NCBI GenBank assembly: GCA_030045755.1
Contig: JASIEW010000008.1
Location: 1-25,272 of the forward strand
From: Nitrososphaerales archaeon
GTDB taxonomy: Archaea; Thermoproteota; Nitrososphaeria; Nitrososphaerales; UBA183
DNA length: 25,272 bases
Direction of reading: 5' to 3'
Part shown: positions 13,837-20,865 of the stretch, piece by piece
Layout of the letters: every line of letters begins with the position of its first letter
Numbering within the stretch: the first letter of the stretch is position 1
Translations under genes and position numbers: made by a program
The notes under the pieces: model-generated
Databases searched by the model: none
Seen by the model: only the letters and a program-made list of their open reading frames with translations
Told to the model about the DNA's origin: nothing

Positions 13837-14060
13837 AGCTGAGCTTAATCGCGTCAAGTGACATTCAAAAATCGCACGTGTCTTTCACAGCAGCCCAGGG
13901 CTTCGCATAACCCGTGCGAGGCTTGTGTGGGAGGGTCCCGGTGTGCTTTAGACCTATACAGCGGCTCCACGATCTCGGTATCCCCTGACTCGGCCGGAGG
14001 TCTTGCTCCGCCTCTGTCACTGTTAAATAACAATCTCAGCGCCGTTTTCCCGAGCATCGT
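13837..14060. other. 224-bp non-coding stretch with two hairpins
   Basis: It lies between the 109-aa gene and the prenyltransferase. A hairpin of 8 bp with one G-U pair (GCTTCGCA 13900-13907 with TGCGAGGC 13915-13922, 7-nt loop) and a 5-bp one (CGGAG 13995-13999 with CTCCG 14006-14010) are present, then a TATA-like box at 14022-14030. I see no tRNA or known RNA pattern. Short ORFs on both strands do not look like proteins. Confidence 0.4.
14022..14030 (+). promoter_or_regulatory. TATA-like box of the prenyltransferase gene
   Basis: GTTAAATAA. It predicts a transcript start near 14052, nine bases before TTG 14061. Confidence 0.5.
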
Positions 14061-15083
14061 TTGGGAGTTCTGAACACTTGGTACAGAATCCTGAACGGCA
14101 CCTATGACGCGCGTAAGGAGCCCGTCGAAAATCTAGACCCGATCAGTCGCTGGCTCATCGCGACGCGCTCAGTAGTGTTCGTGATGACCGTCAACTCGGT
14201 GATCATAGGCGGCCTGCTCTATGTCCTCTTCACCAGGAGTTCGTTCAGCTTCGGCTTCCTGTTACCGCTCGCACTCGTTCTGCTCGGGCTCGTTTCGGCG
14301 CACAGCGCGAGCAACCTGTTCAACGACTATTGGGACGCGAAGCACGGCATCGACACCAGCGAAGGTTACTTCAGGCCTGCCTACATGCCCCATCCCACCC
14401 TTTCAGGGATGATGTCGTCGCAGGGCCTGTTCACCCTCGGCCTCGTTCATCTGCTTGTGATGGTCTCCGTAGCCGCCTATCTGGTAGTCCTTAGAGGCCC
14501 AGCCGTTCTGGTCTTCGCCGGCCTGGGGGTGCTGTTCCTTCTCGCCTACGCCGGCGGACCTTTGCCGCTGAAGCGCGTTGGACTAGGCGAACCTGCGGTC
14601 TTCGTCGTCTGGGGCCCGCTCATGGTCGGCGGCACATTCTACGTCCTCGCCGGGTCGCTGCCGGTCTGGGTCATAGTTGCATCAATACCTTACGCCGTCA
14701 GCGTGACCACTGTCTTGTTCGGCAAGCACATCGACAAGATAGATTATGACACGAAACTGGGAGTCAAGACTGTACCGGTCCTCCTAGGTGAGGCTGCGAC
14801 CAAGACTGTCCTGAAGGCGCTGATCGTGATAGCTTACGCAGCCGTCGTTGGCCTCGTCGCAACGCGGTACCTCCCGATTTGGGCGCTGCTCTCACTGCTG
14901 GCCCTCCCGAGGGCGAGACAGTTGTTCGGTACGCTGTCCAAGCCCAGGCCGAAGGAAGCCCCGCCGGGCGCGATAATGTGGCCAATCTGGTACCTAGGCT
15001 TCGTGTTCAATCACAACAGAAGGTTCGGCGCGCTGTATGTGCTGGGGCTGATCCTATGCTGCGTCTGGCCCCTCTACGTTTAG
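14061..15083 (+). CDS. UbiA/MenA-family prenyltransferase
   Basis: It is a 340-aa membrane enzyme with about eight to nine hydrophobic helices. The first Asp-rich motif, NLFNDYWDAKHGID (85-98), binds the Mg-diphosphate of the prenyl donor, and the second, GKHIDKIDYDTKLGVKT (about 221-237), completes the active site. The pattern resembles MenA, which prenylates dihydroxynaphthoate in menaquinone synthesis, but archaeal relatives also serve lipid (DGGGP synthase) and heme pathways. The length and the second motif favour the MenA-like branch. TTG 14061 follows a TATA-like box. No other quinone genes are in view. Confidence 0.85.
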   Translation: MGVLNTWYRILNGTYDARKEPVENLDPISRWLIATRSVVFVMTVNSVIIGGLLYVLFTRSSFSFGFLLPLALVLLGLVSAHSASNLFNDYWDAKHGIDTSEGYFRPAYMPHPTLSGMMSSQGLFTLGLVHLLVMVSVAAYLVVLRGPAVLVFAGLGVLFLLAYAGGPLPLKRVGLGEPAVFVVWGPLMVGGTFYVLAGSLPVWVIVASIPYAVSVTTVLFGKHIDKIDYDTKLGVKTVPVLLGEAATKTVLKALIVIAYAAVVGLVATRYLPIWALLSLLALPRARQLFGTLSKPRPKEAPPGAIMWPIWYLGFVFNHNRRFGALYVLGLILCCVWPLYV

Positions 15084-15144
15084 CCAGCTCAGATTCTCGG
15101 CAAGGTCGGGCCAGGACCGAGGAAGGACCGTCCTACCGGAGCGG

Positions 15145-15408
15145 TCACTTGATGGCGCGCAACAGCGTCAGACTGAGTTCAAGTCCTCTTTGCGTGGCCT
15201 TGTACGGTCTCCTGTGGGCCGACTCTCCGGCGGGCTCTACCAAGCCCTGCGCTCGCAATTCCGCCAATGCCCTGCTCACGTGACTGACGTGTTCGCTGTG
15301 GAGGGACGCCAACTCAGTGGGCGTCTTCGGGCCCTTTGAAAGGGCCTCTAATATTGCCGCCCTCACTTCGCTTCTCGCCACGAAGTCTGCTAGCCCGCTT
15401 CCAGGCAT
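15145..15408 (-). CDS. Winged-helix (ArsR-like) transcription regulator
   Basis: It is an 87-aa single-domain winged-helix protein. RSEVRAAILEALSKGPKTPTELASLHSEHVSHVSRALAELRAQGLVEP holds helices 1-3 with SHVSRAL as the recognition helix, and the wing is HRRPYKAT. A C-terminal helix (LELSLTLLRAI) may make dimers. It has no metal-binding cysteines. The frame is open to 15495, but that extension covers the promoter; ATG 15408 is about 27 nt from a TATA-like box (15433-15440) and an inverted repeat at 15443-15458 may be its own operator. Confidence 0.8.
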   Translation of the reverse strand: MPGSGLADFVARSEVRAAILEALSKGPKTPTELASLHSEHVSHVSRALAELRAQGLVEPAGESAHRRPYKATQRGLELSLTLLRAIK

Positions 15409-15432
15409 GGCATCACGTAATGGAGATTTGAG

Positions 15433-15458
15433 AAATATTAAGATTGTTACCAGACAAT
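15433..15458 (-). promoter_or_regulatory. TATA-like box and inverted-repeat operator of the winged-helix gene
   Basis: TAATATTT on the minus strand (15433-15440) is next to ATTGT (15443-15447), six bases, and ACAAT (15454-15458), a perfect 5-5 inverted repeat. A second AT-rich TATA-like run follows at 15458-15467. A repressor bound here would block TBP, so autoregulation is a good guess. Confidence 0.5.
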
Positions 15459-15538
15459 ATATAATTTTGAGGCCACCGTGGGGGTTTAGGCTCATCTTTC
15501 GCGAGTTCTCAAGGAGAATGAAAGCTTCGGGCCTCCAG

Positions 15539-15922
15539 TCAGACGAGCAGGCCGTAGTAAATGGCCAACACTAGGAGTATGCCAACGGCCATTATGGCCA
15601 CGAGGCTGATTCCAAACCCTGCGAGGAATCGATTCAGACCACTCGTGTTGTGGACGAAGAAGATCAGGTAGATTATGCCGAAAAGGGGAGACAACAGGGG
15701 AAGCCAGAGCAGGGGCCAGAGGCTCCGTGACACGAGCAGGCCGAAGTAACCTATGATGCCTAGGAAGAGCGTTGCGAGGAAGCCCCACAGCAGTGGATGG
15801 CTCATCTCTTCTCTCTGTTCGGCTTCGCCTGTCTCCCCCGTCGAATCGGCTATTCTCCCTAGCGAAACTCGATGGTCGGCCGCGGCTGTCGGAGCATCTG
15901 ACTGACCGGACGGGGCGCTCAC
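15539..15922 (-). CDS. Three-helix membrane protein
   Basis: It is 127 aa. A polar N-terminal 40 residues rich in Ala, Glu and Gln is followed by three hydrophobic segments (about 43-63, 67-89 and 100-125). SRSLWPLLWLPLLSPLFGIIYLIFF and VAIMAVGILLVLAIYYG are typical membrane helices. No family is recognised. GTG 15922 overlaps the stop of the cytidine deaminase-like gene (GTGA), so the two are translated together. If the start is really an internal ATG at 15805 (MSHPLLWGFL), the polar part is not made. Confidence 0.7.
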   Translation of the reverse strand: MSAPSGQSDAPTAAADHRVSLGRIADSTGETGEAEQREEMSHPLLWGFLATLFLGIIGYFGLLVSRSLWPLLWLPLLSPLFGIIYLIFFVHNTSGLNRFLAGFGISLVAIMAVGILLVLAIYYGLLV

Positions 15923-16341
15923 CTTGACGGTCTTGAACTCCAGTCTATCGGCATAAGCTCAGAAAGCTTGATCTTCGTCAAAGACTCCCTTTTGCTCCCG
16001 GGACGCTCGACGATTACATATGGGTTGCCGAACCCCCTGGCCAGCTCTCTGCACTTCCCGCACGGAGGAAGGACTCGATATGCGCGTCCTCTTCGCGAGA
16101 TTGCGACGATGGCTTCAATGCTCCTTTCTCCGTCTGACACCATGGCGCCTATCGCTGAGAACTCCGCGCACATGCCCGCGGTCGTGCCATCAGGGTCCAC
16201 GGACACTCCGTAATACTCACGGCTCCTGCGGGTCCGCAGGCCCGCCGAGACAGACGAGATTTCAGACTCGCGCTTTCTGAGGAGAGTCGTAGCCTTGGCG
16301 ACCAGCTTCTTGTCTTCGCTGCTGAGGTCCACGAACCGCAA
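15919..16341 (-). CDS. Cytidine deaminase-like zinc protein
   Basis: It is 140 aa, the size of tetrameric cytidine deaminases. The zinc site is complete: CAE (Cys58, Glu60) in AGMCAEFSAIGAMV and PCGKC (Cys94, Cys97) in LPPCGKCREL. YYGVSVDPDGTTAG fits the nucleoside-binding strand, though the family's usual Asn-Phe-Glu element is not clear, so blasticidin-S deaminase or another nucleobase deaminase is possible. A role in pyrimidine salvage is likely. TTG 16341 is close to a TATA-like ATAAACTATTATC (16366-16378). It overlaps a membrane protein gene downstream. Confidence 0.85.
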   Translation of the reverse strand: MRFVDLSSEDKKLVAKATTLLRKRESEISSVSAGLRTRRSREYYGVSVDPDGTTAGMCAEFSAIGAMVSDGERSIEAIVAISRRGRAYRVLPPCGKCRELARGFGNPYVIVERPGSKRESLTKIKLSELMPIDWSSRPSR

Positions 16342-16417
16342 GCTCTGCTTGTAGTCTTGGATGCAGATAATAGTTTATCGCGCGCTTCTGATGTCGCTGG
16401 GTCAGCGTCCCCAAATC

Positions 16418-16427
16418 CGTTTAACTA
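16418..16427 (+). promoter_or_regulatory. TATA-like box of the SRPBCC gene
   Basis: CGTTTAACTA. Its centre is 28 nt from ATG 16450. GAGGAAGG at 16436-16443 is also a fair SD, so the message may start at or just before the ATG. Confidence 0.45.
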
Positions 16428-16449
16428 CAGCCGAGAGGAAGGCCTTCGC

Positions 16450-16902
16450 ATGGCATTCAAGGCGCCTGTGATCGAGCAGAAGTATTACTTCGACGCAACC
16501 TCCGAGACGATGTTCGGATATCTTACGGAGGGTGGGAAGTTGACCAAGTGGTTCCTGAAGGATGCTAAGATCAGACCCCTGGCCGGGAGCACCTACAAGT
16601 TCACCTGGCACGGCGGCTTCAGCCACGTCGGGAAGGTCGAAAAGGTCGTTCCCGGCAAGGCCCTGGTGCTTACCTGGCCCGACGTGATAAAGGGAAAGGA
16701 GTACAAGACCAAAGTTTCGTTCTCGATAACCAGGAAGGGCAAGGGGACCGTCGTCAAGCTCAAACACACCGGATTCAAGGAAGGGAACGACTGGCTCTGG
16801 CTGTTCGGCGCCGTCCAGTCAGGCTGGGCATACTACATGACAAACCTGAAGTCGGTCGTAAGCCAGGGGAAGGACCTCAGGTCGGACTACGACAGTCCCT
16901 GA
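16450..16902 (+). CDS. SRPBCC/AHSA1-type protein
   Basis: It is 150 aa with the START-like helix-grip fold of the AHSA1 group: IEQKYYFDATSETMFGYLTEGGKLTKWFL at the start, STYKFTWHGGF and GKVEKVVPGKALVLTWP in the sheet, and TVVKLKHTGF followed by a long helix (WLWLFGAVQSGWAYYMTNLKSVV). Such proteins bind hydrophobic ligands or, like Aha1, HSP90; the ligand is unknown. The frame extends to 16357, but ATG 16450 has a promoter and SD. It is 25 bp before the short-chain dehydrogenase on the same strand. Confidence 0.85.
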   Translation: MAFKAPVIEQKYYFDATSETMFGYLTEGGKLTKWFLKDAKIRPLAGSTYKFTWHGGFSHVGKVEKVVPGKALVLTWPDVIKGKEYKTKVSFSITRKGKGTVVKLKHTGFKEGNDWLWLFGAVQSGWAYYMTNLKSVVSQGKDLRSDYDSP

Positions 16903-16927
16903 GGCGAAGATGTTTGACTAGGCTACG

Positions 16928-17746
16928 GTGGTGGAATCGGTGGCTGGAAGAGTAGTCGTAGTCACTGGAGCCAGCAGCGGCATAGGGGCGGCGCTCGCAA
17001 AACAGCTCGGCGCGCGAGGTGAGACATTGGTGCTTGCGGCCAGGAGGAAGGAGCTTCTCGAGAAGGTCGCCGCAGAGTCGAACACGAGGGCCATCTCGCT
17101 GGTCACCGACGTGACGAAGAGAGACGACGTGATGCGTTTGAGGGACGAGGCCCTCGGCAGGTACGGCCACGTCGATGTCTGGGTCAACAACGCGGGGAGG
17201 GCCATCAACAAGCGCGTCGAGGAACTGACTGACGAGGACGTCAGGAGCACGATCGACGTTGTGCTGATGTCGACCATCTACGGGATGCAGGCCATACTGC
17301 CTCACTTCAAGGAGAGAGGAAAGGGTCACGTGATCAATGTCTCATCGCTCCTGGGAAGAGTCCCGTTCGCCACTCATCGTTCGATATACAGCGCGTGCAA
17401 GAGCGCAGTCAACATACTCAGCGCCAACGCCAGGATGGACCTCAGAGAGAAGTATCCCGGAGTCAACATCTCAGTCGTGATGCCAGGGATCGTCGACACT
17501 CCCTTCCATGACATCGCGGGGCCCAGCCTCCCGGTAAGAGCCGGTGGGTTTCTGGGGCAGGCAAGGGTCGAGTCAGCGGACGAAGTCGCCCAGAAGATCA
17601 TAGGAGTGATCGACAGCCCGGTTCCTGAGGCCTACACCAGCCCCGCGGCGCAAGGCATAGTCAGCGGCTATTACGCCGACATAGGAGCTTTTGAAGAGGG
17701 CTTCGGCAACAGGAGTTCACCGGGCCCGAAGTCCGGTTCGCGCTAA
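16928..17746 (+). CDS. Short-chain dehydrogenase/reductase
   Basis: It is a 272-aa classical SDR with a Rossmann fold. TGASSGIG (13-20) binds NAD(P), VNNAG (86-90) is structural, and the catalytic Ser140 (NVSS), Tyr154 and Lys158 (YSACK) are all present. The Arg-Arg after the second strand (LAARRKE) favours NADP. The substrate cannot be told. GTG 16928 stands 25 bp after the SRPBCC gene and they are probably one transcript. Its stop overlaps tail-to-tail with the stop of the RimB-like gene on the other strand. Confidence 0.9.
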   Translation: MVESVAGRVVVVTGASSGIGAALAKQLGARGETLVLAARRKELLEKVAAESNTRAISLVTDVTKRDDVMRLRDEALGRYGHVDVWVNNAGRAINKRVEELTDEDVRSTIDVVLMSTIYGMQAILPHFKERGKGHVINVSSLLGRVPFATHRSIYSACKSAVNILSANARMDLREKYPGVNISVVMPGIVDTPFHDIAGPSLPVRAGGFLGQARVESADEVAQKIIGVIDSPVPEAYTSPAAQGIVSGYYADIGAFEEGFGNRSSPGPKSGSR

Positions 17747-18114
17747 GGCTTCTTCCTTCTGCTCGGGTCTATCAGGAAATCTCCGGACCTGAGGATGTCT
17801 CTTCCGATTATCACCCTGTATCTCATTTGAGACCTATCTGCGATGCCTACCTTGAGCTCATAGGTCTTTCCGGCGATGGTTATCGTCGCGTTCACGACTG
17901 GCCTCTCCACCCTCTGGCCCGCGGCCGAGGCCCTGATTGTAATCCTTGACAGAGCCGGCCCCAGCTTGAGCTGCTCTGCCAGGACCTTGTCCACGGTCGT
18001 CCGGTCGGCGCCCGTGTCGATCTTTGCCCGGACTCGCTCTTCTCCGCCCGGCCCCCTTACCGTGATCTTCTCCACGAGTCGGACTACGCTCTTGCCCGAG
18101 GGCCCTTCTGGCAA
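17743..18114 (-). CDS. RimB-like retropepsin-fold protein
   Basis: It is 123 aa. AKIDTGADRTTVD carries the DTGA motif (33-36) of a retropepsin-type aspartic protease fold, and YRVIIGRDIL is the second loop; this layout is that of COG4067 proteins, formerly called ATP-dependent zinc proteases. In Pseudomonas, RimB of this family cuts glutamate tails off ribosomal protein S6 made by RimK. Here it follows rimK by two bases. TTG 18114 is the first start in frame. The partnership with RimK is known for the family; the archaeal substrate is not. Confidence 0.85.
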   Translation of the reverse strand: MPEGPSGKSVVRLVEKITVRGPGGEERVRAKIDTGADRTTVDKVLAEQLKLGPALSRITIRASAAGQRVERPVVNATITIAGKTYELKVGIADRSQMRYRVIIGRDILRSGDFLIDPSRRKKP

Positions 18115-18116
18115 GT

Positions 18117-18989
18117 CTACTTCTTCGCCTTCCGGGTAGCATAGTCGATGATCAAGCCTGGCACGTCCACGTCAGTGGCTTTCATGAGGCCCTTGAAGCC
18201 CGGCGATGCGTTGACCTCTATCAGATAGGGCCCGTCCTTCGACATTATCATGTCCACGCCCGCTATCTCTACTCCCGCGGCTTTCGCGGCCCTCACCGCC
18301 ATTTCGCCTTCAGCCTCCGTGGGTTTGTAGAGCACGCCCTTCCCTCCGAGGTGTATGTTGCTCCTCCACTCCAGAGGGCTGGCCTTCCTCACCATCGCTC
18401 CTGCGACGACGTCTCCCACGACGAGCAGCCTTACGTCCTCTCCAGGATTCGGTATGTAGCTCTGGATCAGTATCAGCTGCTTGAGCTCGACCAGGGTGTC
18501 TATTATCGGACCCACGTCGCTCACCTTCTCAACCTTCATCACGCCCACGCCCTGCGTCCCGGAGAGCAGCTTGAGTATCAGAGGAGGCGGCGTCCTCTCG
18601 ATTACGTCGCCCGCCTTGATTTTGGAGGCCACGAGAAAACTCTCCGGGATTCTGAGGCCTGCGCCCCTGAGCCTCTGCATGGTCGCGAACTTGTTCCTGG
18701 CAGTCGACAACCCCCTCGCTGAGAGCGTCGTGGGCACGCCCATCAGCTCGAGGTGGTTCAGGAGCAGTACGCCGAAGTCGGTGAGGCTCCTCCCAATCCT
18801 CGGTATGACGACGTCGACTTCCCTGAATGACTTCGTGCCGTAGAAGGCGTCGAAATAGACGTCGTCGACCATGAGCTGGACGTCTCCCGTCCTGATGAAG
18901 CCCGCTTCATGGCCCTTGAACCGGCCTGCCTTGATTATCTTCTTGGTCGTCCAGTACTCTGTGTTTCTGGACAGCACGCCTATCTGCAA
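18117..18989 (-). CDS. rimK: RimK-family ATP-grasp ligase
   Basis: It is 290 aa with an ATP-grasp fold: LILKLLSGTQGVGVMKVE binds ATP, SYIPNPGEDVRLLVVGD and GVDMIMSKDGPYLIEVNASPGFKGL hold the Mg ligands. RimK adds glutamates to the tail of ribosomal protein S6 in bacteria, while archaeal relatives extend coenzymes (CofF on F420, MptN on tetrahydromethanopterin) or LysW carrier proteins. The RimB-like neighbour favours protein tails. TTG 18989 is preceded by a TATA-like CATATACC near 19018-19024. The two genes form one unit. Confidence 0.88.
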   Translation of the reverse strand: MQIGVLSRNTEYWTTKKIIKAGRFKGHEAGFIRTGDVQLMVDDVYFDAFYGTKSFREVDVVIPRIGRSLTDFGVLLLNHLELMGVPTTLSARGLSTARNKFATMQRLRGAGLRIPESFLVASKIKAGDVIERTPPPLILKLLSGTQGVGVMKVEKVSDVGPIIDTLVELKQLILIQSYIPNPGEDVRLLVVGDVVAGAMVRKASPLEWRSNIHLGGKGVLYKPTEAEGEMAVRAAKAAGVEIAGVDMIMSKDGPYLIEVNASPGFKGLMKATDVDVPGLIIDYATRKAKK

Positions 18990-19102
18990 ATGAGTCTTCT
19001 GACAGCGTCCGTCGAGGTATATGGCTGTTCGTTCGCTATGATTGCACGAGGCCTTATTGTCGTGCCTTGGACTCTCGGGAGTTCGGTTGACGGCCCTGCG
19101 GC

Positions 19103-19996
19103 TTAGCCACCGTCCTTGCCTTCCGTGGCGAGCCTCGCCTTAGCCGCGTCCAGCTTCGGGTAGTGCATGTCCAGCCCCTCTAGGGCTCCCAGCACGACAT
19201 GCGAGACCACGAGGTCCCTGAACCACCCGTGGTCCGAGGGTACGACGTACCAGGGCGCCACGTCTGTGCTGGTCCTGTCGATGGCCTCCTCATAAGCCGC
19301 CATGTAGTCCTTCCAGAACCTCCTCTCGTTGTAGTCCAAGTAGCTGAACTTCCAGTGCTTGGTGGGGTCGTCCAGCCTGTCTTGGAAACGCTTCGCCTGC
19401 TCGGCTTTGTCGATGTAGAGGAAGAACTTCAGAATCGTCGTGCCCTCCTCGGTGAGCATCCTCTCGAAGTCGTTGATCTGCGCGTAGCGGCTCTTCCAGA
19501 CCTTTTCAGGCACCAGCTGGTGGACGCGCTCCACCAGCACGCTCTCGTAGTGGCTGCGGTTGAAGATGACGATTTCGCCTGTCTCGGGCGCCTGTCTGTG
19601 CGCCCGCCAGAGATAGTCGTGAGCCGCCTCCTCGGCCGAAGGTTGTCCGAAATGAGCCACTCTCACCCCCTCGGGGTTCACCCCGTCGAAGACGCGCCTT
19701 ATCGTCGCATCCTTGCCTGCGCTGTCCATCCCCTGCAGTACGATGAGCATCTTGTGCTTGTGCTCGGCGTAGAGAAGCTCCTGCAGGACGTCTATCTTCT
19801 TGGCGTTGGTCGCCAGCGCTTTCAGACCGTCGTCTTTCTCCCCATCTAGCCCGGACGTGTCGTCAGGCTTCCACTGGTCTAGTCGTGCCTTCGAACTCTC
19901 CTTCACTCGGTACCTCTTCACGTGAACTTGGTCGTTCAACGCTGGTCTCCCTCCCGACTTTGGCGCGTAGGATATCAAGACTCTGGTATCGTGCAA
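19103..19996 (-). CDS. ppk2: Polyphosphate kinase 2
   Basis: It is a 297-aa PPK2-type kinase, which transfers phosphate between polyphosphate and nucleotides (class not decided). Walker A is GMDSAGKDATI (89-99), Walker B is VIFNRSHYESVLV (143-155), and the lid region has FEDRMLTEEG-like and DDPTKHWKFSYLDYNERRFW segments. KARLDQWKPDDTSG is a family N-terminal signature. The TTG at 19996 gives the longest form; TTG 19939 or GTG 19921 would remove 19 or 25 residues before the conserved part. No ppk1 is seen. Confidence 0.92.
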   Translation of the reverse strand: MHDTRVLISYAPKSGGRPALNDQVHVKRYRVKESSKARLDQWKPDDTSGLDGEKDDGLKALATNAKKIDVLQELLYAEHKHKMLIVLQGMDSAGKDATIRRVFDGVNPEGVRVAHFGQPSAEEAAHDYLWRAHRQAPETGEIVIFNRSHYESVLVERVHQLVPEKVWKSRYAQINDFERMLTEEGTTILKFFLYIDKAEQAKRFQDRLDDPTKHWKFSYLDYNERRFWKDYMAAYEEAIDRTSTDVAPWYVVPSDHGWFRDLVVSHVVLGALEGLDMHYPKLDAAKARLATEGKDGG

Positions 19997-20070
19997 GCTC
20001 CGAGTCTGGCGAGTGCGGCGTCCGGCAGAGCCCTGGTTCTCCGCTCAGGTGAGAGTTGCTCGGCGGAATC

Positions 20071-20078
20071 GTTTTAAT
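20071..20078 (+). promoter_or_regulatory. TATA-like box of the L13e gene
   Basis: GTTTTAAT. It predicts a transcript start near 20101, three bases before TTG 20104, and argues against the upstream ATGs at 20077 and 20086. Confidence 0.45.
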
Positions 20079-20103
20079 GGGAACCATGCTGGGATGCCCG
20101 CCG

Positions 20104-20634
20104 TTGAGTCTGCGCTCCAAGGAGTCCAAGAAGTCTCGTGGGAAGGACGCTGAAGATGTGAGGCCCAAGATGGTCAGACCCACCGGCCCGACTCCGATGC
20201 CCTTGGTGGTTTCGAGGCACGAGGGCGTTATGATAGAGCGAGGCTCGAAGGGCTTCTCCTATGGTGAGGTGCAGGGATCCGGAATACCGATGCTGACGGC
20301 AGAGCGCTGGAGAGTCCCACTGGACATCAGGAGAAGGAGCGTACTCGAAGGCAACGTCCAAGCGTTGAAGGGATGGTACTCGAAGTCCAAGAGAGTCGGC
20401 GGGGCGGGCGAAGTCAGGAAAATCGAGGAAGAACTGGGTAAGATAGAGAAGGGAGTCGAAAAGGAGGTCAAAAGAGGAGCGACCAAGGTGAAGAAAGAAG
20501 TGGTAAGGGCAGAGAAAGGAGCAAAGAGACTGGAAGAGAAGGCGGTCGCAAAAGTGGAGGAGCCGGTCAGGAAACGCAGGGCGAAGAAGACCTCAAAGGA
20601 CGCGCAGGACGAAGACTCCGCTAAGGAAAACTAG
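20104..20634 (+). CDS. Ribosomal protein L13e (eL13) with charged tail
   Basis: The core (about residues 30-100) matches L13e: GSKGFSYGEVQGSGIPM, then RVPLDIRRRSVLEGNVQALKGWYSK, the same order as in archaeal and eukaryotic eL13. The protein binds 23S rRNA in the large subunit. After the core comes about 80 residues of Lys, Glu, Arg and Ala (IEEELGKIEKGVEKEVKRG and so on), probably a charged helix or disordered tail, longer than I expect for archaea. The TTG at 20104 is favoured by the promoter; ATG 20170 would leave only the L13e core and tail. A hairpin follows the stop. Confidence 0.8.
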   Translation: MSLRSKESKKSRGKDAEDVRPKMVRPTGPTPMPLVVSRHEGVMIERGSKGFSYGEVQGSGIPMLTAERWRVPLDIRRRSVLEGNVQALKGWYSKSKRVGGAGEVRKIEEELGKIEKGVEKEVKRGATKVKKEVVRAEKGAKRLEEKAVAKVEEPVRKRRAKKTSKDAQDEDSAKEN

Positions 20635-20865
20635 CCGGACGCCAATCAAACTCCTGGACTGGGACGAGACTCTAGGAGTCGCGGGACCTCTTCGTGCAAG
20701 GAGACAGATTCTTGGCGATATGCTGCCTTCTTCGTATAGTCCCTAAACGGTTGTCGTGCTAGGAGGAATTTGGACTATTGGACTCTGGTTCTCTCTTGAC
20801 GTCACCTAGGCGAGCGCGGGAGGGCTTGGCTACAGCCCAGCCGCGCTTGCCCATGCACTTCTCTC
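20635..20865. other. 231-bp intergenic stretch
   Basis: It holds the 20650-20679 hairpin after L13e, and a 5-bp hairpin (GGGCT 20822-20826 with AGCCC 20834-20838) that may end the PstS-like transcript coming from the right. I see no ORF with protein-like pattern and no known RNA. Confidence 0.4.
20650..20679 (+). terminator. Nine-pair hairpin after L13e
   Basis: ACTCCTGGA (20650-20658) pairs with TCTAGGAGT (20671-20679), one G-U pair, 12-nt loop, starting 16 nt after the stop. It may end or protect the L13e transcript; there is no T-run. Confidence 0.4.

Noticed and set aside
13858..14073. Plus frame with a CxxC-like NPCEACVGGSRC
   Set aside because: It overlaps the prenyltransferase promoter and start, has no SD or fold pattern, and is too short to support. 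The gap is treated as non-coding.
19199..19849. 216-aa open frame on the plus strand
   Set aside because: It is a mirror of PPK2, whose Walker motifs are on the other strand. High GC makes long antisense frames common here.
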